In this document: positions 34,510 to 45,611 of the stretch, piece by piece
How positions within the stretch are numbered: position 1 is the stretch's first letter
How the letters are laid out: each line of letters opens with the position of its first letter
NCBI GenBank assembly: GCA_039090855.1
Contig: CM077006.1
Span: 47,749,336-47,813,335, forward strand
Direction: 5' to 3'
Source: Macrothele yani
Lineage: Eukaryota; Arthropoda; Arachnida; Araneae; Macrothelidae
Length of the DNA: 64,000 nt
Made by a program: the position numbers and the translations under genes
The notes under the pieces: model-generated
Told to the model about the DNA's origin: nothing
Database searches by the model: none
What the model saw: only the letters and a program-made list of their open reading frames with translations

Positions 34510-35651
34510 TATTAGTATGATTTGAAAAATTCTTTTTGCATTGGGAAGCTTGAAATATGCGAATAATGATTCTTCATTTAATTTTTTTTTACAATGTACA
34601 ATTTAAATGCGTAAATGCGGATGATGTCGAATTCAAAAATACGTTTTATTCCACATATTTGCTTCTAAACATCAGATTGAAAAAAATCTTTTATCTTTCA
34701 ATTCCATTTATGTCTAAGAGTATTTTAGATATACGTAGTTACTTTTTCAAATTACGCATAGATTTTCCGCTAGGGTGCATAAAAGTAAATTACATTTTTC
34801 CTGATAGCTCTTCTTCTAAAACTCAGATTTGAAAATTTTTCCTTCGGCGGATACACCTCCTGATGGAAAATCTTCTGCATATAATTTCAAATTTTTTGGC
34901 AAAGAATACTTTGGCCACTAGGGAGCGTAAGTGTTAATTTTTGCTTCTGATGTATTTGCCATAAAATCTGAGCTTCAAAAATATCGACTGAAAAATTTCT
35001 TTCGTGAGCTGATGCCACTCACATTGGTAAACCTTTTTGGAATATTTTCTTCTTAAAATATTCCACAGTTTCTCCGCCAGGGAGCATAGATTTATATCTT
35101 TATTTTGTCAATATCTCTACTTCTAGGTGTCCGATTTGAAAAATTCCTTCTTTGTTGAATAGTGTTTTCAGTGTGACATGTTTTTCATATAATTTCAAAA
35201 TTTTCAAGTAATTAATAGACTTTCTGCTAGGGGCGTAGAAGTAAATTGCGTTTCCCACTATATCTCTGCTTCTAAATCTCCGATTTGAAATATCCTTTCT
35301 GCACCGGAGACAGCTACTTATGGGAAATCGTTTGCACACAATTTCTAATTTTTGTAAAAAAATGGTTTGGCCACCAGGGAGCGTAAATCTTAATTTCTGC
35401 TTCTGATGTATTTGCAGCAAAATATGAGCTTCTAAATTCTCGATTGCAAAGAAAGTAGTTTGTTGACAGATTCTACTCATGTCGACAAACCTTTTAGGAA
35501 CATTTTCTTCTTGTAATAATGCAAGGTTTCTACATCAGGGGGCGTAGATCTATATCCTATTTTTGTCAATATCTCTACTTCTAGGAGTCTGATTTGAAAA
35601 TTTCCTTCTTTGTTGGATATTGTTTCCGATGCGAAATGTTTTTCCTATAAA
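34510..35651. repeat. Higher-order satellite, left part
   Basis: Monomers of about 147-161 bp, each with a GATTTGAAAA-type block (34519, 34675, 34825, 34986, 35133, 35282, 35441, 35591). Every third monomer is most alike: 34825 to 35282, 34986 to 35441 and 35133 to 35591 are 455-458 bp apart. That makes a three-monomer higher-order unit of about 457 bp. Interrupted by the transposon at 35652. Confidence 0.85.
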
Positions 35652-38600
35652 CAGGGTGTCCACATTCTGGAAAATCAGGGAAATGAAAATTGGTCAGGGA
35701 AATGCCTGAAATGTTGGTAAAAGTCAGGGAAAATCAGTGATATTTAAAAAAAAGTCAGGGAAATTTCAATCACAGTTAGACTACAACTAGTTTTAACCCG
35801 GTGTTGGGGAGTGACGCCCTCATGGCCCAACACTTGCACTTGGTGTTGCAGACAGTCACTGACTTCGCCTTCTTACTAATGTAACCTTGTATTTCCTACC
35901 TATTATTGTAAGTTGTGTTACATTACTTGTTAACATTTCTCTTTTTGTTTTAGGTCAAAGGAGTAGAAGAAAATTTGTGATATAAGTTATACCTTGTTAA
36001 AAAGCAATGAAGACTGCAGCAATGTCAAAGCGTTGTGTGTTTAATGAACAATGGTTGGACAAACAATTAAATCCTGAGTTTTCTGGTTGGATAGCTGCTG
36101 TGAACGGAGACAATGAATCAGCATTTTGTAAAGTGTGTTCTAAAACTCTCAAGCTTAGCAACATGGGGCGTCGGGCAGTCACGCAAAATGGCCCTAATCA
36201 TTTGAAAAACATCCGTGCTAAAATGTCTCAGTCCAGTCTTGCTTCTTTCAGTTCCTCTGTGAAAAAGAACTCTCTCTGTAATAATGAACTCTTGCCATCA
36301 ACAAGCTCAGGAAATGTGGAATCAGTACTTCTAGAAAATATTGTCTAATGACTCAAATACTTATGTTGTGAAAGATGATGTGAAGCCCAGTGACCTTAAT
36401 GCTTATGTAGTGAAAGATGATGTAACAAAGTCGGAAATAATATGGGCCATGGAAGTATTGTCCAAGCGAATGTCTCTGAACTCTTGTACACAGATTAACA
36501 AAACATTTCAGTTAATGTTTCCTGACAGTGCGATAGCTTCAAAATTTATTTTAGGCAAAAGCAAAGCATCTTATGTGATAAACCATGGATTGGCCCCACA
36601 TTTCAAAGAGTGTTTAATGGACGATCTGAAGCACTGCACTGACTTTGTAATTTGTTTTGATGAATCACTAAACAAAATTGCTCAGCGTGGGCAAATGGAT
36701 CAGTTTGTTCGTTTATTGGGACGTCAATCTGCAAAAAGTTTCCACTGGATACTTAAGTAGTGTGTTTTTAGGACGGGCAACAGCTAATGACCTTTTAGAG
36801 AAATTCATTAAAGATGCACCTCTTCCCTTGGATAACATGCTACAAGTGTCAATGGATGGACCTAACGTTAATCTCGGCTTTCTTCAAAAGCTGAAAGATT
36901 AACTTAGAACTGAAAATCTAGATGGTAAATTATTAGTTGACATTGAAGTATGTGGTCTTCACGTGGTCAGTGGAGCTATGAAAACTGAACTTGAAGCAGT
37001 GAAATGGGATATACATCACTTTCTGTGTAACTTGTACTACTTTTTAAAAGATAGTCCTGCTCGCTGTGCAAATTATTCTATGATTACTGGATGTAAAGAT
37101 TTCCCTTTGAAATTTTGCACTGTAAGGTAGTTGGAAAACATTAGTTGTTTGACTATGGGCATTGCTTGTCTGTGATCATATCAAGAAATATGTTCAAGAA
37201 TCATCGGTTTCCAGCAAACAGCACATGTTTCTTGCAGAATTCATGGAAAGTCCACTGTTGAAATGCAAATTGGCTGCATTTCGGACTATGACTTCAGAGT
37301 GTGAATCTTTTTTGAGAAGGTTCCAGAGCCCAAAGCCTGACAAATTAAGTGAAGCTGATAGTGTCTCAAAACTGTTAACTTTAGATGTATCAAAATGTGA
37401 AAATCTTCTCTCAACTGAGAAAGTTGATGTTGGATTTAGTGCTAAAAAGCTATTAAAAGAAGTGAAGTGCTCAGAAAGGGAGAAATTAGAGTTTAAGCTT
37501 GAATTTAGGAAACTTGTGACCAGTATGATTGAAAAACTTCGTGAGAAAAGCCCACTAAAATTTAAATTTGTCTGTGTGGTAACTTGTTTGGACCCAAATA
37601 TTATAGTGCAGCAGCCGAGTCTAGGCAAGAAGAGAGTGGAAATTGTGCTGGAAGTTTTACTTAGTGCAAACAGGATTTCAGATGACTGTGCTGGAAAAGC
37701 TAATAAACAGTACGCTTCATTGTGTGTAAAAGCTCAATCTGCTTTAAAGTCTCAGTTTGATGAATTTTTAGACAGTCATGATGATTCCATTGGATTAGTC
37801 AAATTTTACAGTGCTCCACTTGACAACCAAAAACAATTCGGTGAACTTTGGGATGTAATAAAAATTAGTCTCATTATGTCTCATGGAAATGCTTCAGTGG
37901 AAGATGGATTTTCTGTCAATAAGTCTTTTCGTGTGGAAAATCTCCTGGAAGAATCCCTGATTTGTCAGAGAACAGTTTTTGATGCCATTAAAAATGTGGG
38001 AGGAGTAGAACACATTGCCATCAATAGAAGGCTTCTTCTTTCTGTAAGAGCCTCCAGACAAAGATATCAGGATTATCTTTGAGAAAAAAGTGTTCTTCAA
38101 AACAAAGAAGAAAGAAAACTGAAGGGGGAAAAAATTGATCATGAAATAAAGAAATTGAAGGAAAAAAAACCAAAGAGTATGGAAGGATCTAGAGTTGGAA
38201 GAAGCAGCATTGCAGGTAAAGATTTCAGATTGGGGAAAAGAAGAAAAGTGGTATGTAATATAAAAACAGTGATTGTGTTCCTATTATAATATTTTTATAG
38301 TAACTGTTCTGAATATTGTGTATGGGTTTGTTTGAGCGTTTCTTCAATAAATATAAAACCATGAAAAAAAGAGTAAACTTAAAATTAAAAAGGTGCGAGT
38401 TGGACAGCTATGGGGAAGGTGGAGGAGGACGAAAAAAAAAAAAAATGAATCAGTTATATGGGAAACTTTATACGTCAAACAGAAACACTTTTAAATAATA
38501 TAAGTTTCTCAATTATCCAATTCAATTTTATTTATTACCATGGCACATATATTGAAAAACTCAAATAAACCTATTTGTGTAAGGTCAGGGATTTCTTATA

Positions 38601-38655
38601 TATTTGGTCAGGGAAAGTCAGGGAAATCAGGTTTGATAATTCTGTGGACACTCTG
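35652..38655 (+). mobile_element. 3,004-bp DNA transposon with 6-bp TSD
   Basis: TATAAA at 35646-35651 and 38656-38661 flanks ends CAGGGTGTCCACATTCT and the complement of CAGAGTGTCCACAGAAT. Just inside both ends, GTCAGGGAAA-type words recur (about 35693, 35727, 35754 on the left; 38584, 38608, 38619 on the right). A 6-bp duplication argues against hAT (8 bp) and piggyBac (TTAA). IS3EU- or Dada-like superfamilies are possible but I cannot settle which. It splits the satellite precisely. Confidence 0.85.
36007..38082 (+). pseudogene. Transposase of the 6-bp-TSD element, broken
   Basis: The start MKTAAMSKRCVFNEQWLDKQ is followed by a zinc-finger-like AFCKVCSKTLKLSNMGRRAV ... NHLKN (CxxC...H, residues ~38-65). 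Later blocks are KSEIIWAMEVLSKRMSLNSC, MFPDSAIASKFILGKSKASY, FVICFDESLNK (likely catalytic Asp/Glu), LQVSMDGPNVNLGFLQKLKD, FPLKFCTVRW and, near the end, MSHGNASVEDGFSVNK (37879 on). Breaks occur near 36345 (two frames overlap), 36750, 36902 (stop) and 37130. The last 306 residues are uninterrupted. The order matches an uncharacterised transposase family common in aquatic invertebrates and fish. It is dead but recent enough to read almost completely. Confidence 0.8.
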
Positions 38656-39270
38656 TATAAATTCAAAATTTTCAAGTAAATCATAGACTTTCCGTTAGGG
38701 GGCACTAAGGTAAATTGCGTTTTCTGCGTTATTTCTGCTTCTAAAACTCTGATTTGAAAAATTCTTCCTGTGGCGCATACAATACCTGATGGAAAATATT
38801 TTTCACATAATTTCTAATGTTTGGTAAAGAATGGTTTGGCCACCACGGGGCATAAGTGTTAATTTCTGCTTCTGATGTATTTGTAGCAAAATCTGGGCTC
38901 CTGAAAACTCGACTAAATTTTTTTTTTCATGGGCCGATACCAGTCGTATGGAAAAACCTTTTGAGAATACTTTCTTCCTAAAATAATGCATGGTTTTCCC
39001 ACCAGGGGACGTAAAGTCACATCTTAGTTTTGTCGATGTCTGTGTTTCTAAGAGTCCGATTTGAAAAATTATTTCTGTGTTGGAGAGCATTTCCAGTCTG
39101 AAATGTTTCTCATATAAATTTATGTTTTTCTTAATGCACAAGTCTGCAACCAGAGGGTGTAAGCTCACAATTTCGTTTACAGCAATATCTGATGGATTAA
39201 AAACCCCATTTTAAAAACTTTTTTCTTCCGTCACATACTATTGTTTTCCATACCGGTTCCATTGACTTTG
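38656..39270. repeat. Higher-order satellite, right part
   Basis: Continues the array with monomers anchored near 38751, 38910 and 39057. Removing 3,010 bp (transposon plus one TSD) places 38751 at the next expected position, 150 bp after 35591 and in the correct A-B-C order. Confidence 0.82.
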
Positions 39271-39834
39271 AATAGCTTTGATAAATTTAATTTGCATCAG
39301 AATGGATTCAAAAGACGTGCTTATTACACCTGAAGATTCGGTATCATCTTTCTTGTTTGAATTTCAATTTAGTTTACGAGAAATTAAATTTTTAAATTTC
39401 ACAAAATTCTATTTCACAATGGGATCCATTTGAAGAAACGGATATATGGCAAAATAATAAATCATAACGCATTGAAATTTTTGCATCATAAACTCACAAC
39501 TGTCATCTCTTTTTTATAAAAATTTCTTTTAAGAAAAAGTCATTTTCTGATCTTTAAGCATTTTTTAAAGACACAAAGGAAATAAACTAGCGGCTTACTT
39601 TGCTTTCAGCGTTAACCATACAGGAAAGTTCTGATCCCAGGATCTGCTGCCACAGTGACGCACCTATTTTTAGCACTGTCTTCTCATTGGGTGAAAGGAC
39701 ATGCTACAATCAAACTGGTAATGACATAGCGATGCTTTTAAAGTTCGGCGTTTTTCACCGGCATACGTGAATACCTATGTAAATATAGGCTTTCACCTTG
39801 TATATATAAAGCAAAGAGGGAAAATGCTAGTGTG
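39271..39834. other. Nothing recognised
   Basis: AT-rich, no supported feature. Confidence 0.5.
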
Positions 39835-40270
39835 TTCGTTCGTGAATTGTTCGACCACTTCTAAATGACCTAGAGATCTGAAAATTGACATGCAGATAGG
39901 TCTTAAGGTCCATATACCTAGAAAAGTATAAAAATAAAAAATAAATAAAAATGGCAGCTTTGGAACATTGCTTGAATTCGCAAATTGTTTGACCACTGCT
40001 AAATGACCTAGAGATCTGAAAATTGGCATGCATAAAGCTCTTAAGGTCCGAATACCTAGAAAAGTGCGGAAAAAAAAAATAAAGTCTGCTTTGGAACATT
40101 GTCTGCTTGAATTTTTCATGAATTGTTTGACCACTTCTAAATGACCTAGAGATCTGAAAATTTGCATGCTGTGGTAGGCCTTTTAAGTTCAGATACCTGC
40201 AAATGCACAAAAATAAAAAAATAAACAACACTTTGAAACATTGTCTGCTTGAATTTTTCTACCACTTCTA
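39835..40270. repeat. 138-bp tandem repeat, ~3.2 copies
   Basis: AAATGACCTAGAGATCTGAA recurs at 39863, 40001 and 40139, exactly 138 bp apart. The fourth unit is cut short near 40270. Confidence 0.88.
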
Positions 40271-41639
40271 CACCTAGAAAAAAGTCTGAAAACCAAAAAC
40301 TTTAAAAGGGTGACTTAGCTTTACTGTTTCAAAATGCTGATAGGGTTTAAAGATAATTTTGTCAGAATCACTAAAATGTTTTGAAAATTTCAAATTTTAA
40401 TTTAAAATTAAAGGGCGCCAAAGCCTGCTCTATTTTACGTCAAACCGTATGCACTGTTCTAAATCGTAAAACAGTTGTGGATTTTAAATTACTTTTCCCT
40501 TTCTTTAATTTTTATGTTCAGAAAATGATTTTATAGATTCACCGTTTACAGAATGGGCATGATTGCTAGTGTTTATGAAAAACTTTCTGATAATGCAAAA
40601 ATAATTTTAAATTCATAATAGCATATATATATACTAAAGGTAACTGTGATATATACTTTTGTTGTCAAAGATATTTGTAAATGTACCCTTTTCAGAAATT
40701 TTAAAGATGCTGTGCTTGTAACTCTTAAACATCAGTACTTCTAGTATGCCAACATAAATGAACATCATAACAACTTTTAATTTTGAAGAGCTTCACTCAG
40801 CATGAATTTATATAACCTGCTATGATGTCTTAGGCATCAGAACTTAGCAAAGTATGTGTGTGTGTATAAGCTGCAAAATTTAACTATTTTTCTAATGTTA
40901 AAAAGCAGTAAATTAGATATTTCTTACATAGTTTCACATGCATTTTGCTCCATATCTTAATATGCCTGGTACAATGCCTCATTTCCCTTTGCTCTCTGTG
41001 ATTGTTATATCAGAGCCCTTCCCCTCCGAGAAAAAAATAAGAAAGAAAAAAATATAGGCAATTTCAAAGGACAGTCATATTGTGACATTCAAGCTGTATT
41101 CAGTAATAGGTAAATTCTGTATTTATGGTATACATGGGTCATCTGACTTTAAATTACACCATAGGCAGTGGTTGCCTTGGTGCTTCCAGAAACAAACTAA
41201 GCTGTAACGCAGTTGGTCTTCTAGGAATGTTGTTGATCAGATTGTAACAAAACAGAAAGAAAACACTTGTTTTGCCATCATCTTCTTCTATAAGTTAGCT
41301 GATGAAGCATGATTTTAATTATGAGTTATTGAATTAGTTGTGGAATGGCTTTGATCAATGTTTCATTTACTGGGTAAAATGCATAGTTAAGCAGCTTTTA
41401 TGAGGCTTTTTGCTTTGTATTCATTTGTTTTTACAAATGTTTAGTATTGTGGTAATCATATAAATTGTCATATATCACATTGATGATCTGACTTATTCAG
41501 GGTAGTTTATTTTGAATTGGAAGCATTTTGAAGTAAAGCATACACATGGGTTTTGTAGTATCATTCCTAGATGAGCTCTCCAGAACATTTCCCTTTTTAT
41601 ATTAAAAGAGTTGAATTCATGGCTTTTATAGAGATGATT
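40271..41639. other. No gene recognised
   Basis: AT-rich, with short AT and TG runs near 40624 and 40857. No coding similarity. Confidence 0.5.
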
Positions 41640-41940
41640 TTATTTGATAGTTGTCAATTTCTGAACTAGAACTTAGTTCATAATCAGGACTACAACCCTT
41701 GAGTAGTTGTTGCCAATCAGTAAGGAGTATCTAGTGCCACTTATCATTTAGAGTGGCACTTCTCACTATTTCCATCTCCTTTTTAAGTTTCCCCTTTATT
41801 AAGTGCAATTGGTAAGTAGTGATTATTTTTACTGAGTCTCAATTCACAGTGTTCATTTGCCTGTATATGTCTGTCGAATATTGTCTTGTTTGTTATGTTT
41901 CTAATAGCTACTTTATATTCTTCCATACAGATTTCTGAAA
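41640..41940 (-). pseudogene. Penelope-like GIY-YIG fragment, minus half of an inverted pair
   Basis: The minus strand reads CMEEYKVAIRNITNKTIFDR, then HIQANEHC, corresponding to the C-terminal GIY-YIG region of Penelope-like elements (EHKxAIRN...HIQTTGHSIN). Its outer end (AACTAGAACTTAGTTCATAA at 41661) pairs inverted with 42367-42393. Confidence 0.6.
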
Positions 41941-42143
41941 AACTCTCTGTGGAAGAACATAAGGCAGCACTTAAAAAAAAATTCCATATTCCACAAGGAT
42001 ATAAAAAAATCTGTATAGAAAAACATGAGGCAGCGATTAGAAAAAAAAATCCATATTCCAAATGGATTTTTAAAAGAATCTAAATAGAACATAATCAAGC
42101 TGTTCCATATGGATTTTTTTCATACAGATAAAAAAAAATCCAT
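41941..42143. repeat. Reiterated spacer between Penelope halves
   Basis: Repeated, partly inverted words such as ATCCATATTCC and GAAxAACATxAGGCAGC (41957, 42022), giving a messy local palindrome with AAAAAA runs. Confidence 0.6.
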
Positions 42144-42410
42144 ATGGAAGAATGTAACGCATCTATTAGAAACATAGCAAACAAAACCAGGTTAAGCCAT
42201 ATACAGACAACTGGTCACTCCATAAATAAACACTTAGTAAAAATAATGAGGATGAAACTTGAAGAAGGGGTAGAAATAGCAAGAAGAAGAAGTACCATGT
42301 TAAACTATAATTGCAGCTGGGCACTCACAACTGAGTGGCAACAACTCCAGTGAGACATAGTCCTAATGATGAACTAGGTTCTAGTTCAGAAATTTGACAT
42401 TATCAAATGA
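42144..42410 (+). pseudogene. Penelope-like GIY-YIG fragment, plus half of an inverted pair
   Basis: MEECNASIRNIANKTRLSHI, then QTTGHSINKHLVKIMR, then GVEIARRRSTMLNYNCSWAL. This is the end of a GIY-YIG Penelope-type endonuclease, with the conserved N-Y-N-C-S-W ending of this subfamily. It mirrors 41640-41940. Confidence 0.62.
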
Positions 42411-43482
42411 AATTACCTCCTTTAAAGCTCATAAATTCAACTCTTTCAATGTAAGATAAATATTAGAGGTGCTATAATGTCATTAATTACTAAGATTTCT
42501 TTTTTGTTTTAACTTGATAGCCAGGTGTCACAACTAAATGTGTTTAAAGACATCAGTGTGGAATCAAGTGCTTGATTGTATGGTACATATCACATTTCTA
42601 TGCTTTGTTCTGACTTTAATAGAAGAAGTTTACAATTTGCATGTGCAACATGGGTTGTGTGTTGTATTTTAGGCACTGAGAATTGTTTTCAGTCATAGCC
42701 TGTGTGATATACTGTACTACTAACTTTTAGATCTCATTAAATATAGATTATGATTGAGTGAAGAATAGGCACACATACATACTTGCTAGTTTATTGATAC
42801 TTATGTTACAATGGCCTGTGATGACCATACAACCTTCACTGAACTTTCTATTTCCTTATTTTTTCCCCACATTTGGTTTTTTGTTAATTATTTTTCTTTC
42901 CTGTACATGATTAGTATAGTTTTCCAATGTCTGACTTGTTAATCTTAGTTTCTATAAACTTCTGTTGTAATAATTGGATTCAAGTTATCACTCCACTTTT
43001 TCATATAAATAAATATGTATTCCAAAAATGATGTGCTTAGGCTATTGGTTTGTCTGTCTATTAGCACAATGCCATCACTTCTTGAGGTTGTTTTTGTGTC
43101 TGCATAGATATACAGTCTGGTTTGAATTATGTGGACAAAGTAAATTTATTTATGCAGTGTGAGTTGTAAGGTTGGCAACACTGCCAGGAGCTGTCAGAGA
43201 GGTTATATTTTGTAAGCTCCACATGTATGATTTGATAGGTAATATTTTCAAAGTGTGTAAATTATGCAACTACGTTTATAAGTATCATTGCAGTTTAAAA
43301 CTGTTAGTGCAGTGTTTTGAATATATTTAGGGAAAACTGATAGAGATTCGTGCTATATACCAATTTTCATGCATTGTAAAATAGTGACACTCAAAGAGCA
43401 CAAGACAAAGAGAATTCCAAAAGCCTGTGATGTTTATAAAATTTTGAAGTGCTGGTTCACTTTTTCACCCATTCACCAAGGG
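42411..43482. other. No gene recognised
   Basis: AT-rich, no supported feature. Confidence 0.5.
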
Positions 43483-43770
43483 AAATCTTGAGGAAAGCAT
43501 TCCACCACTGGCACATATGACAAAATCTTTAGGAAAGCATTCCACCACGGACACATATGCCAAAATCTCGAGGAAAGCATTCCACCACTGACACATATGA
43601 CAAAATCTTGAGGAAAGCATTCCACCACTGACACATATGACAAAATCTTGAGGAAATCCACCACTGACACATGACATTCTACCACTGACACATGACATTC
43701 TACCACTGACACATGACAAAATCTTAAGGAAAGCATCCCACCACTGACACATATGACAAAATCTTGCTAA
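43483..43770. repeat. 40-bp minisatellite with a ~21-bp contracted block
   Basis: AAAATCTTGAGGAAAGCATT plus CCACCACTGACACATATGAC recurs every 40 bp (43523, 43563, 43603). From 43655 to 43720 only the second half repeats (CATTCTACCACTGACACATG), then a full unit returns. Confidence 0.9.
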
Positions 43771-43991
43771 GAAGCAGTAACTTAGGTCTTGAGAAGACCA
43801 ATAATAATAATGTTAGAAATGAAAGGCTTCAATATGGTGTCAGTGTAAGTTCAGTGGCAGTATATTACAGATGATTGGAAACTAGGAGATGTGTGGGCTG
43901 TCCCTGAAAGAAGCAAACAGTTTTGATGAAGAAATATTCAGCTTAGGACAAAAAATACAATTGGACACCTGATGATTGGAAGAAAGTGTTA

Positions 43992-45609
43992 CTGTATATG
44001 CTCGTGTATAGGTCGACTTTTTTTAATGAAATATTTAGGTCGAAATTAGGGGGTCAAACTATACATGTAAAATAATTCTGATAGTTTGTTAAAAACCAAA
44101 ATTTTGATGCTTTATTGAAATGCCCATACTTAGCCCTTTGCGCCATCAGTTCATTTGCAGTTGTATATTTAGTCATTTTCCAGGTGTTACTGGTACAGAA
44201 GAAAACTACTGCTAATAATTTTCTTGATTTTATATGTACGAGTTTTTCACTAATAGAAAAACTCATTTCACAAGGATGTCTCAAAGTCCATTTTAGATCT
44301 CTCGATATGGCCTTGACTGCCCCGCTGATAAATCACCCAAAGGAAAGAGGTGAATGCGTCAGCCAGTAGTTTAAGTTGCACCGTGCTGTGACCTACGACC
44401 ATGCTCAATGAAAACCTCCTGGACTTGATCTTCAGGGGTTTTTGGCTCAATTCTTGATGGGGGGATAAAGAGGGAAAAGAACAGACTATTGCAAAAGGAG
44501 ACCGCTTCCCCTGCTTAACGACTGCAGAGAAGAGAGGCATGACAATCTACAGAACAGCGGTAACTTGATCAATGCATCCCGAAAACAAAAGTGTTTAAAC
44601 TTGGCCGATCGCTCAGAATAACATTGCCACTGATAGTAAAAAAGTGCATTAGTTTAACATCCTACTTACATTTATTATTAAATTGAGTGTGCCCCGGCTC
44701 TAAAAATCAAACAAACGGTAACCTTTTCTGAAGACTAAGAGCGAGCAAAAAGGATTGCATCTTTACTGAATGGAGCGATGTTTGACTTTGTCCCTAATGC
44801 CGATTGTTTGTCACAAACATTGTGGAGAGGGGGGATAAAACTCGGGAGTAGATAAACGACCTCTCTGTTAATCACACACTCGTCCAGCTCAGCAGTTGAC
44901 CAACAGCTGCTACGCTGCACAGGGTAGTGGGAGGAAATTTTACAGAACAAATTTTCTTCAATTTTTTAAATAGTTGTATGCAAATTTTAGTGTCCACAAT
45001 ATATTAAAATAAAGATTCATTTTAAATTTTGAAGAAATCCATTGAAAATTTCAAAAGTTACACATTTATTTTTTATGGCATGCATTTTTTTTATGGGATA
45101 AAAAAACTATCAGGTTGCCATCAAGACCTATTTATGCTTTCCAAATATGTTTCAGGAATTTTTTTCTTTCTAAATAAGGATGTGCCTTACGACATTTGGT
45201 AAATGCATCACGATTCGTTTGCTGCAGGAGCAAATGCTTTACTCTCCATGAATGAAGTAACTGCAGAAAAGTCGCTCACAAAAGTGGGAGAAGGGGGGAG
45301 ACTGTGCAAAAGTGGGTTCATATATTGTTAAAGTGTGTAACCTTCCCCTAAAAACTCTCTATCCAGGGTGGTGAGCTTTATCATCTTCCCAGAATTGTGC
45401 TACATTTTGTAGGAAACTGCCGCAAGCAACATTGCAAGAGCCAGCTACAACAATAAATAGTAGGCTCACATTTCCTCATGCGGGTGCATCCTCGGAAAAG
45501 AATTTTTCTTTTTTTTAAATTTATACACAAGATAGGCCGGTATACAAAAACTGCAGATATTCACATAAAAATCGGGGGGGGGGGTCAACCTATACAAGAG
45601 TATATACGG
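43992..45609. mobile_element. Pogo-like element, 1,618 bp, non-coding relic
   Basis: TA at 43990-43991 and 45610-45611. The ends are CTGTATATGCTCGTGTATAG and the complement of CCGTATATACTCTTGTATAG, followed by GTCGAC/GTTGAC. This terminal sequence is typical of a widespread pogo-type family. I recognise no transposase inside. Confidence 0.7.
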
Positions 45610-45611
45610 TA

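Noticed and set aside
35652..38655. Classification as hAT transposon
   Set aside because: The ends start CAGGG and the SHGNASVEDGFS block looks hAT-like, but the duplication is TATAAA (6 bp) and satellite register confirms it; hAT makes 8 bp.
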